A program made the position numbers and the translations under genes. Of a stretch of DNA of 34,980 bases, positions 1 to 6,776 are shown piece by piece. The stretch covers positions 1 through 34,980 of the forward strand of contig JAQTZZ010000039.1 of the NCBI GenBank assembly GCA_028687545.1. The letters run 5' to 3'. The notes below the pieces were generated by a model. That model was not told the origin of the DNA, ran no database searches, and saw only the letters and a list, made by a program, of their open reading frames with translations. How positions within the stretch are numbered: the first letter of the stretch is position 1; each line of letters starts with the position of its first letter. The stretch is from Candidatus Wallbacteria bacterium. GTDB lineage: Bacteria; Muiribacteriota; JAQTZZ01.

Positions 1-558
1 AGCCAGCCTGTCGGAGTCGAAGTCGCTGTCATTGTTCCTGGTAGTGCCTGCCTGCAGGCCGATGAAGCTCTGATACCGCCTGTTCAGCGGGTAGCTTGCC
101 TTGTAGTCGAAGAGATTGGCTTTCGCGGTGCTGTTGATGGACGAAACCCAGGTACTGCATGAATATTTATCCTGCTCGTAAACCTGTGCTCCGGAGATTT
201 CCATGAAACGGTGGAACTTCCAGGTGAAGCTGGACAGGATCTGGTCGATATCGGCGGTTTCCGGAGTTCCAAGGCTGGTGCTGATTGCAGGATCTTCGAG
301 CCTGGCCCAGGAATCATAAGTGACTCCGATTCTGAAACCATGATGCTCAGGAATTCTGGCGGTGGGAATCGTGATCAGGCCTGAAAGACCAGTGTCAGTT
401 CCTCCGATGAACATTGGATCAGGCTTGAATTTTTCCGGCTGGACCAGTTTTCCATTGAATCCGGAATTGATCAGGATTTTCCCCTGTTTGTCCAGCATGC
501 TGTCAGCGGCATGACAGGAAACAATCAGGAGGAAAAAAATGAAAATCGTCAATTTCAT
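1..558 (-). CDS. YjbH-like exported protein, N-terminal part (runs off window edge)
   Basis: The frame is open for all 186 codons from an ATG at 558 to the left edge, so the C-terminus lies outside the window. It starts MKLTIFIFFLLIVSCHAADS, a typical Sec signal peptide. Around residues 52-70 is a G-G-T-D-T-G-L-S-G-L-I-T-I-P-T-A-R segment. This resembles the N-terminal signature of YjbH-type outer-membrane/exopolysaccharide-associated proteins (Gly-Leu-Ile-x-x-Pro-Thr-Ala-Arg). The rest alternates hydrophobic and polar residues with many aromatics, as in beta-barrel strands (for example FTWKFHRFMEISG and YPLNRRYQSFIGLQAG). The stop of the upstream phosphoesterase-like gene is only 10 bases away on the same strand, so the two are probably co-transcribed. 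The family assignment rests on this short motif and on location, not on a full-length comparison. Confidence 0.6.
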   Translation of the reverse strand, partial: MKLTIFIFFLLIVSCHAADSMLDKQGKILINSGFNGKLVQPEKFKPDPMFIGGTDTGLSGLITIPTARIPEHHGFRIGVTYDSWARLEDPAISTSLGTPETADIDQILSSFTWKFHRFMEISGAQVYEQDKYSCSTWVSSINSTAKANLFDYKASYPLNRRYQSFIGLQAGTTRNNDSDFDSDRLA

Positions 559-568
559 GCAGGGAAAC

Positions 569-1333
569 CTAAAAGCTTTCAGCGTAATACTCGCTGTTTT
601 CCAAGTCGAACAGGGAAAACTTGCCGTCCTTCATTGAGCCAGGATTGATCACCCAGGTATTGTGAACAAAATCGATTCCCTGCCTGGAATTTGCGCTTCC
701 AGACAGCAGAAGGAATGGTGAAAATTCCACAATCAGATCATTAATCGATTTGCATCCTGTATGCTGCTCGCTTCTGTCCAGGTCCAGATTTGAGAAAGGC
801 GGAGTGTTCAGGATGAATACTTTGGGATACATGGAGTATTTAAATTTTCTGAATTTATACCTCAGCATGGAGAAAGGATAATAAACCGCAAAATGTTCTT
901 CACTTACAAACCCTTCGTTTTCCACGATTTTACCGCCATATCCCAGGAACATGTAATTGTCCCAGTCGATCTTGTCCTGATGGAGATACAGCAGATTCGG
1001 CTGGAAATTTTTCAGGATATCCTGCAGATATTGAAGCGGGGCATCAGAATCCCCAGGCACGATCAGCCCTGGAACACCGGTCAGGGAAAGGGTTTTGAAA
1101 AACTGGAAAAAAATGTTTTTCCCCCGCTCAATCTCTTCTTTGATGGTTGGGAGGTTGCGGCGTGCCCTGCGCCCTTCCCTGATGGCAGTCTCCCATTCCT
1201 GGAACATGATTCCTGGAACCAGGATATTACCGCAGAAAATCAGAAGGTCAGGTCTGGTTTTTTTGATGCTCTTTGACAATTTGTCGAGCTGTCCGAGGGA
1301 ACATTGAAAATCACTGGCAATATAAAGTCTCAT
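569..1333 (-). CDS. TT1561-like calcineurin-fold (metallophosphoesterase superfamily) protein
   Basis: This 254-residue cytoplasmic protein has no signal peptide. Its order of motifs follows the calcineurin phosphoesterase fold: a first strand with SDFQCSLG, then PDLLIFCGNI, then VPGDSDAP, a LNTPPFSN strand, and a final VINPGS. The usual metal ligands are missing or replaced: DxH is D-F-Q, GD is G-N, GNHE/D is G-D-S-D and GHxH is G-S-A-N. The pattern and the YGGKIVENEG segment match what I recall of the Thermus TT1561-type subfamily (Metallophos_3), which is degenerate in the same places. Catalytic activity is therefore doubtful. The ATG at 1333 has no obvious Shine-Dalgarno. It sits just upstream of the YjbH-like gene and is divergent from the LysM gene. 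Confidence 0.7.
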   Translation of the reverse strand: MRLYIASDFQCSLGQLDKLSKSIKKTRPDLLIFCGNILVPGIMFQEWETAIREGRRARRNLPTIKEEIERGKNIFFQFFKTLSLTGVPGLIVPGDSDAPLQYLQDILKNFQPNLLYLHQDKIDWDNYMFLGYGGKIVENEGFVSEEHFAVYYPFSMLRYKFRKFKYSMYPKVFILNTPPFSNLDLDRSEQHTGCKSINDLIVEFSPFLLLSGSANSRQGIDFVHNTWVINPGSMKDGKFSLFDLENSEYYAESF

Positions 1334-1360
1334 AAGTTATTTAAAATATCGTTAGAAAGA

Positions 1361-1389
1361 TTGACAAAGTTTAATTACAAAGCTAAAAT
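1361..1389 (+). promoter_or_regulatory. Sigma70-type promoter for the LysM gene
   Basis: A TTGACA at 1361-1366 is followed after exactly 17 bases by TAAAAT at 1384-1389. The -35 is perfect and the -10 has 5 of 6 matches. It points at the TTG start at 1431, giving a 5' leader of about 35 bases with a purine-rich Shine-Dalgarno (AGAGGG). Confidence 0.75.
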
Positions 1390-1430
1390 TTTCTAAAATA
1401 CAGATAATTACGGTAAAGAGAGGGAAAAAC

Positions 1431-2537
1431 TTGAAGCAGCTGATTCTTTTTTTTATGGTGAGTGGTCTTTTGTTGCATGTTTTTGCTGAGGACCTCACAT
1501 ATCGGATCCAGACAGGGGATACACTCAGCGGGCTCTCCCTGAAATACACCGGCACAGTGAACAATTACAAGGCAATTGCTGAATACAACAAGATTTCCAA
1601 CCCTGACAAGATCATAGCAGGCAAGGAGATCCTGATCCCCGGAGATATTCTTAATGAGGAAATCGCTGCCACAGAAGATAATACAACCGAAAAAATGAAT
1701 CCATCCACTAATCAGGCTCTGGCAGGTAAAGACCAGAAAACCAATCCTTTGTCAGAAGAAAAACTCGATTCACTTTCTTCTGAAATCATGAATAAAATCG
1801 AAAAGATGCGGGATGAGCGTAAAAAGCACTATCAGATGAGGGAAAGTATCGGCATGGTGAAAGCAGGGGAAGCGATCCGGGTGGAAGAGGACAAGCCTGT
1901 AACTTTGGAAGTTTCTGCCGGAAGGGATCTGGAAACGATTGAAAAAGACCGGAATTCAAGTGATTATATTATCAAACTCAATTCCAGTGAAGTCTTCACA
2001 GACGAAGCCAAACCGGCAAATCATCAAGATCGTCATAACTGGGTGCTTGGCGGGAGATATAACATCCAGCATCATCCGTCCGGTGATTCCATTGTTGACC
2101 TGAAACGCACTGGTTTTGCCGAAGCCAGCCTGCGTTACAGGACACATGGTGAAAACTGGCTGGGAGTGCAGGGTGGGGAATGGCATCAGAGCAATTCAGC
2201 TGATCAGAAGCTGGAATATGACAGGATCGGGCTGGTATACAGGTATTTCTTTGACAGGGATGTTAAATCCGACTCTGCCTGGTTCGCTGAAGCAGGGCTT
2301 TCATATTATTATACATATTACTGGTTCTGGACAGGTGGAGTTTACAATAAAGTGACCGACAATTCTACAGGTTTTGACCTGGGAGTCGGCTATGAAAAGA
2401 ATTTAAACCGGGATTTGTCATATGAATTGTTTATCAAAGGCCAGGTTGCACAGGCCAGGTTCACAGAATTAAATCCTGAACTTTCTGAGAGCCTGAACGA
2501 CATCTATACTGGGATAGGACTTAATTATAATTTCTGA
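1431..2537 (+). CDS. Exported LysM protein with C-terminal outer-membrane barrel
   Basis: The protein has 368 residues and starts at a TTG at 1431, preceded by AGAGGG. Residues 1-20 are a signal peptide ending near HVFAED. Residues about 22-71 are one LysM domain (YRIQTGDTLSGLSLKY, then IAGKEILIPGD), which binds peptidoglycan glycan chains in the periplasm. A charged, probably helical linker spans about 80-200. The last 165 residues are rich in aromatic, alternating strands and end GIGLNYNF. The terminal Phe is the signature read by the BAM complex in outer-membrane barrels. I infer an envelope protein linking outer membrane and cell wall. It has its own promoter, and its last 13 bases overlap the end of the convergent MerR/TPR gene. 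Confidence 0.75.
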   Translation: MKQLILFFMVSGLLLHVFAEDLTYRIQTGDTLSGLSLKYTGTVNNYKAIAEYNKISNPDKIIAGKEILIPGDILNEEIAATEDNTTEKMNPSTNQALAGKDQKTNPLSEEKLDSLSSEIMNKIEKMRDERKKHYQMRESIGMVKAGEAIRVEEDKPVTLEVSAGRDLETIEKDRNSSDYIIKLNSSEVFTDEAKPANHQDRHNWVLGGRYNIQHHPSGDSIVDLKRTGFAEASLRYRTHGENWLGVQGGEWHQSNSADQKLEYDRIGLVYRYFFDRDVKSDSAWFAEAGLSYYYTYYWFWTGGVYNKVTDNSTGFDLGVGYEKNLNRDLSYELFIKGQVAQARFTELNPELSESLNDIYTGIGLNYNF

Positions 2538-3130
2538 ACCAGGATTTCCTGGAAGATTTTAGCTACTTCTTTGTATTTAGGGGAATCAATTTCCACCACT
2601 TTGAGATAATAAGTCAGGGCTTCAGAATAGCGCTGCAGCTTAAGACGGTAGATTTCAGCAATTTCCATCAGGATTTCATCCTCATTCTCAGGATGTGTCG
2701 TCAATTTTTTCTGAAGCTCAGCCACCCGCAGCTCGAATTGGCTGTTCATTTCTTCCTGATTCAGGATTTCATCCGGATTGGAAAAAACCAGTAACTGAAT
2801 TTTCCCTTTTTGATACAAGAATAGAATTTTTTCCAGCTTAATGGTAAGTTCTGGTAAATATGAAGGAAGATCCGGCAGACTGCCTGTCTGGTCAAGGAGA
2901 GTGATGAATTTCTTGATGAATTTACTGGAAAAAAATTCCGATTCCTTCAATTCTTTGACCAGGAGCAGATAAAACACTACTTTTTCATTGTAGGAGTTGC
3001 CGCTCTGATGATGTCCGATGTGCTGATTAAGGTCATATTCCTCGCACCAGAAAATTATGGTGCGTTTTTTCAGTTTCAAACCAGTGACCAGGTCGTCAAT
3101 TCTGATGATTTTAGGTTTTTCCAGGCTCAT
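2525..3130 (-). CDS. MerR-like HTH protein with C-terminal TPR
   Basis: The protein has 201 residues. The first 65 resemble a MerR-family winged helix-turn-helix: RIDDLVTGLKLKKRTIIFWC, then an E-E-Y-D-L and HQSGNSYNEKVVFYLLLVK stretch. This mimics the family pattern of a first helix, W-E-x-E, a wing with S/G-x-R-x-Y, and a following helix, although the Arg of the R-x-Y wing is Ser-Tyr here. Residues about 140-200 form one or two TPR-like helical pairs (EILMEIAEIYRLKLQRYSEALTYY is the clearest). No effector domain is visible. It is divergent from the polysaccharide operon beginning at 3371, which makes it a candidate regulator of that operon; that role is inference. The ATG at 3130 lacks a clear Shine-Dalgarno. 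Its 3' end overlaps the LysM gene by 13 bases. Confidence 0.6.
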   Translation of the reverse strand: MSLEKPKIIRIDDLVTGLKLKKRTIIFWCEEYDLNQHIGHHQSGNSYNEKVVFYLLLVKELKESEFFSSKFIKKFITLLDQTGSLPDLPSYLPELTIKLEKILFLYQKGKIQLLVFSNPDEILNQEEMNSQFELRVAELQKKLTTHPENEDEILMEIAEIYRLKLQRYSEALTYYLKVVEIDSPKYKEVAKIFQEILVQKL

Positions 3131-3267
3131 TGCTGCATTGTATCATACAGCAGATCAAATGTAAACTCGGCCTGAGTCCTATCTTCAGAACTTGCCTGAA
3201 GTCAACATGTAAAATGTAGAAAACCTGAAGCGAAATCTGCCCGGATTTCCTGTTTTCCAAGCTGATT

Positions 3268-3283
3268 AGTGGTTTAAACCACT
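3268..3283. repeat. Perfect 16-bp palindrome upstream of polysaccharide operon
   Basis: AGTGGTTTAAACCACT reads identically on both strands. It lies in the 240-base intergenic stretch between the MerR-like gene and the polysaccharide operon, about 70 bases upstream of the predicted transcription start. It could be a regulator-binding site. There is no T-run, so it does not look like a terminator. Confidence 0.5.
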
Positions 3284-3311
3284 GATAGAGGGCAGCGGCT
3301 TTAGAGGCTCA

Positions 3312-3348
3312 TTGCATATTTTATCATGTTCAGGTAGCATATCCTGAA
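3312..3348 (+). promoter_or_regulatory. Putative promoter of polysaccharide operon with overlapping dyad
   Basis: TTGCAT (3312-3317), a 17-base spacer and TAGCAT (3335-3340) form a plausible sigma70 promoter. It gives a short leader to the SD GAGG (3362-3365) and the ATG at 3371. A dyad of TTCAGG (3329-3334) and CCTGAA (3343-3348), separated by 8 bases, brackets the -10 box. This is a position where a bound repressor would block transcription. A related pair, CTTCAG-N7-CTGAAG, lies at 3183-3201. The operator role is inference. Confidence 0.45.
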
Positions 3349-3370
3349 TCAAACTCTATTTGAGGTGTAT

Positions 3371-3532
3371 ATGCTGGATGAACTTCTGGAAATTTTGGCC
3401 TGCCCAGTGTGCAAGAAGGAAATCATTTACGACGCAGAAAATAATTTTATAATTTGCGAACTGTGCCGCAAAAAATACCCGGTAAAAAATGAGATCCCCA
3501 TCATGCTGGCTGATGAAGCTATGGATTTTTGA
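3371..3532 (+). CDS. Trm112/UPF0434-like zinc-ribbon peptide
   Basis: This is a 53-residue protein starting at an ATG preceded by GAGG at a 5-base spacing. It reads MLDELLEILACPVCKKEIIY, then a C-E-L-C pair, K-K-Y-P-V and IPIMLADEA. The two CxxC pairs and the I-P-x-M-L-x-D-E-A ending are the hallmark of the Trm112/YcaR (UPF0434) family, usually about 60 residues. Members are small zinc-binding scaffolds, some of which activate methyltransferases. No methyltransferase is encoded nearby. It is the first gene of the polysaccharide block, 20 bases ahead of the GGDEF gene. Confidence 0.85.
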   Translation: MLDELLEILACPVCKKEIIYDAENNFIICELCRKKYPVKNEIPIMLADEAMDF

Positions 3533-3552
3533 GATCCGGAGGAACAGTCTGA

Positions 3553-5469
3553 ATGCCAAGCCGCAAACTTAAAATCAAGCGTGAGATCAAAGAAGTTCAT
3601 CTGCGTCTTTTCCGCTCCTGCCTGAAAAAATATGGCCTGACAATGTCTGAAAAGGCTGTCAAATCAAGCCTGATACTGGAAGACGCCTGTGGGAAGTCTT
3701 TTTATTTCATTTACGACGACAAGCACTATGACCTGGATTTTCTCGAACTTGCGGTTGAGTTCCTTTTCGATAAATGTGACGGACTGACCGGTCTTCTGAA
3801 ACGTGAACCATTCCTGGAAGAGTTTACAGTGATGCTTCATTCGATGGCTGAGGATGAATATCATACATTGATGCTGCTTGATCTGGATTTCTTCAAAAAA
3901 ATCAACGATTCATACGGACATCTCGCAGGCGACAAGGTGCTTTCCGGATTTGCGCAGCTCCTGGAGCGTGAAACTTCAGGCAAATGCATTTGCGGCCGCT
4001 TTGGCGGGGAAGAGTTCATGGTCTTTCTTGTGCACAGGGAAAAGCGTGAAGCCTGGTCTCTGCTCGAGCGGCTTCGCGAGAAAGCTCTTGGATTGGACTA
4101 TGGAATCGGGACCAGTGTAAATTTCAGCGCTGGATTGATCACCCGTTGCGGCAGCAACAGTCCTGAGGACGAGTTCAATTTTCTGCTTGAAAAGTCCGAC
4201 ATTTCCCTGTACCAGGCTAAAAAGATGGGGAGAGGGCGGTCAGTTTCCTTCGATGAAGTGCTGGATTGCGGGGGTGCGATTTTATACAGGCTGCCTAATC
4301 ATGAAGCAATCATCAGTTTCGGACGCAAACACGGACTTGTAATGGGTGAAAAATTTTTTGTGATCGATCGCAGGATGAATGGCAGAGAGCTGATTCCAGG
4401 TACAAACGGGGACTTCCTTCCCAGGCGGGTCAAAGGTGAGATCTTTGTGCCTCACGACCCGACTGTGCTTCAGAATGAGACCAGCCTGGTGAACATTCTG
4501 TACGAATTGAAAGACTGGCCGGTTTCAGAAGGAGACGTTCTGGAAAAAGCAGAGGGCTCAACTGTGGAAATCCAGGGCGAGATTGTTTCCTATCGCTCAC
4601 TTGTGAAATACGACCTGGACTGGTTGAATCAAGAGGTCAGGAAACCTGAATTCCGGAAAAACACCCTGATCCTGCTCCTGATTGAGGATGCCGGAATCTG
4701 CATCAATAAATTCGGATATGATGTTTATCAGCGCCAGATCAGCGCTTTGCGGGATTTCTGGGGAAATCAGTTCGGAGGGAGCTCTCTGATCCTGAAACTT
4801 GGCGAACTTTGCTTTTTCGGGCCTGTTGGTGAAAATCAGCTCGCTTTGTTTGAAAAAAAAGTGGCACTTATTCAGTCTGAACGGATAGTAGGCATCATTT
4901 TTTCTGAGCCGTCCCACGATTTTTACGAGGAAGCGAAGAAAATACTGCCATATCTTTCGAAACACAAGCTGTACCGCTGGGACGACAACCTCTTTGTGGA
5001 GATAGGACTTGAAACCCTCAGGAAAGATCCTGAGAAAGGACTTATCTTTCTTAAAAACGCCGGGAATCTCCCTCTGATCGACAAGGGCAAGCTGAATGTA
5101 AATCTTTTTGCTGCATACAAGCTTACGCGAGACTGGAAAATGGCATTGGAAACCTTTTATAAAATACCTGACTCAGAACTCAATCATATCCTATGGGGTA
5201 TGGCCGGAGAGATTTATTTTTTTGCAGGTGATCCTGAGAGGGCTGAAAACTGCTATCAGACCAGCCTGAAATTGAAACCTGATTATGAGAATTCCCTGAA
5301 CAATCTTGCACAACTGTATATTACCTCATTTTTCAACGATCGGGTGAGGCTTGAGCTGGCATTGCAGCTAGTGAATTCCGCGCTGATTTCCAAGCCGGAC
5401 CAGCCAAATTTTCTGGATACGCTCAGGCAGCTCAACCTGTTGCTGGAGAATAAAAAATGTACAGACTGA
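3553..5469 (+). CDS. GGDEF diguanylate cyclase with C-terminal TPRs
   Basis: The protein has 638 residues with GGAGG ten bases before the ATG. Residues about 73-235 are a GGDEF domain: DGLTGL at 76-81, DLDFFKKIND at 110-119 (metal and substrate site) and an intact GGEEF at 151-155. It should therefore make c-di-GMP from two GTP. No RxxD inhibitory site is present at the usual spot before the motif, suggesting no product feedback there. Residues about 250-345 are a beta-rich segment resembling the FlgT-C-like fold (HGLVMGEKFFVID and later ETSLVNILY); this is a weak match. Residues about 500-630 carry TPR helices (AGEIYFFAGDPERAENCYQT). No signal peptide or membrane segment is seen. Its last 13 bases overlap the start of the sugar transferase gene, implying coupled expression. 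Confidence 0.88.
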   Translation: MPSRKLKIKREIKEVHLRLFRSCLKKYGLTMSEKAVKSSLILEDACGKSFYFIYDDKHYDLDFLELAVEFLFDKCDGLTGLLKREPFLEEFTVMLHSMAEDEYHTLMLLDLDFFKKINDSYGHLAGDKVLSGFAQLLERETSGKCICGRFGGEEFMVFLVHREKREAWSLLERLREKALGLDYGIGTSVNFSAGLITRCGSNSPEDEFNFLLEKSDISLYQAKKMGRGRSVSFDEVLDCGGAILYRLPNHEAIISFGRKHGLVMGEKFFVIDRRMNGRELIPGTNGDFLPRRVKGEIFVPHDPTVLQNETSLVNILYELKDWPVSEGDVLEKAEGSTVEIQGEIVSYRSLVKYDLDWLNQEVRKPEFRKNTLILLLIEDAGICINKFGYDVYQRQISALRDFWGNQFGGSSLILKLGELCFFGPVGENQLALFEKKVALIQSERIVGIIFSEPSHDFYEEAKKILPYLSKHKLYRWDDNLFVEIGLETLRKDPEKGLIFLKNAGNLPLIDKGKLNVNLFAAYKLTRDWKMALETFYKIPDSELNHILWGMAGEIYFFAGDPERAENCYQTSLKLKPDYENSLNNLAQLYITSFFNDRVRLELALQLVNSALISKPDQPNFLDTLRQLNLLLENKKCTD

Positions 5470-6776
5470 TCCTGGCGATTGACCTCCTGCTGATAAACCT
5501 TTCACTGATCGGATCTTTTTATTTCAGATTCGGAAATTTTCCCAGGGAAAACTTCATTTCTTACCTCCACATCTGGCCATTCATCACTATCCTGTATCTG
5601 TTAATTTTTGTGGCGCATAATCTTTACGAAGAGGAAGACCCTCTGTCCAACCTGGAAATTGTGTTCCATGTAAGCTCCAGCGCTATGATCGGGTTCGTCC
5701 TGATCAACTCCCTGGCATTCTTTGCCAGAGAATTCGCATTTCCACGCACTGTGATTGTGCTGTCTTTTTTCATCAATATTCTGCTGATCACCCTGAATCA
5801 TTTCATCTGGAAGCAGATCAGGGTGCTGAAACCTGAACGGCTGGTACTGGTAGGGAACAAAAAGGAACTTGACATTGTGGAAAACGACATCAGAAAATAT
5901 TCCAGATATTACGAAGTGGCTGCCTGCCTCTATCATGAATCAGAGAAAGGTGGATTGGCACTTGAACCAGAAAGCTGGCACAAAATCGTAGAAATGGTCA
6001 TGCAAAAACAGGTGGACCAGGTGATCATCAATGCTGAGGACTTCGGCAAGGTGGACATGATCGAGAAAGTGGATTATCTGCTGGAAAAAGGAATCAGGGT
6101 AAGAGTGATTCCTGGATTATATGAGATTTTTCTGGGCGGTATGAAAGTCAAGGAACTTGCCGGCATCCCATGCTGGGAAATGAACTATCTGCCTCCAACC
6201 TGGGTGATGCTCATCAAGCGCTTCCTGGATCTGCTGGTCTCTGCCTTGACTTTGACTGTTTGCACGCCGTTCTTTCCGCTGGTCTGTCTGTTGATCAAAC
6301 TTGATTCTAAAGGTCCTGTATTTTATTCCCAGGAGAGAGTCGGATACTGCGGAATAAAATTCAGGATTATGAAATTCAGGTCAATGATTTCTGATGCTGA
6401 GAGTCTATGCGGACCAGTGCTGGCATGCGAAAAAGATCCACGCATCACAAGGATAGGCCGGATACTGAGAAAATACAGGATCGATGAAATTCCTCAGCTC
6501 CTGAATGTGCTGAAAGGCGAAATGAGCCTGATCGGACCCAGGCCTGAACGGGAATTTTTCATCAACAGTTTTTCTCAGGAACACCCTTATTTCAATAAAA
6601 GGTTGAGAGTTAAACCTGGTTTGACAGGGCTGGCCCAGATTCTCGGAAGATACGAGACAGATCCAAACAATAAATTAAAATACGATCTTCTGTATATTCA
6701 GAATCTCAGCCTTTTTCTTGATTTCCAGCTGATTCTGATGACTGTCAGAGTTGTGCTGAGGGGTAAAGGTGCCTGA
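5457..6776 (+). CDS. Polyprenyl-phosphate sugar-1-phosphate transferase (WbaP/WcaJ type)
   Basis: The protein has 439 residues. The N-terminal half has about four membrane helices (residues 1-115), then a Rossmann-like CoA-binding-type segment (RLVLVGNKKELDIV). The C-terminal bacterial sugar transferase domain carries the family signatures: KRFLDLLVSA after residue 253, KGPVFYSQERVG at 285-296, KFRSM at 306-310, DEIPQLLNVLKGEMSLIGPR at 343-362 and RVKPGLTGLAQI at 384-395. Enzymes of this family transfer a sugar-1-phosphate to undecaprenyl phosphate at the inner membrane, starting a repeat unit of exopolysaccharide or O-antigen. The sugar cannot be told from sequence. The ATG at 5457 lies inside the end of the GGDEF gene, and its end overlaps the next GTG by 8 bases. 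Confidence 0.93.
   Translation: MYRLILAIDLLLINLSLIGSFYFRFGNFPRENFISYLHIWPFITILYLLIFVAHNLYEEEDPLSNLEIVFHVSSSAMIGFVLINSLAFFAREFAFPRTVIVLSFFINILLITLNHFIWKQIRVLKPERLVLVGNKKELDIVENDIRKYSRYYEVAACLYHESEKGGLALEPESWHKIVEMVMQKQVDQVIINAEDFGKVDMIEKVDYLLEKGIRVRVIPGLYEIFLGGMKVKELAGIPCWEMNYLPPTWVMLIKRFLDLLVSALTLTVCTPFFPLVCLLIKLDSKGPVFYSQERVGYCGIKFRIMKFRSMISDAESLCGPVLACEKDPRITRIGRILRKYRIDEIPQLLNVLKGEMSLIGPRPEREFFINSFSQEHPYFNKRLRVKPGLTGLAQILGRYETDPNNKLKYDLLYIQNLSLFLDFQLILMTVRVVLRGKGA

Noticed and set aside
4853-4860. Run of eight A in the GGDEF gene as a second phase-variable tract
   Set aside because: Short A-runs are common throughout this A/T-tolerant sequence, and the reading frame is intact on both sides.
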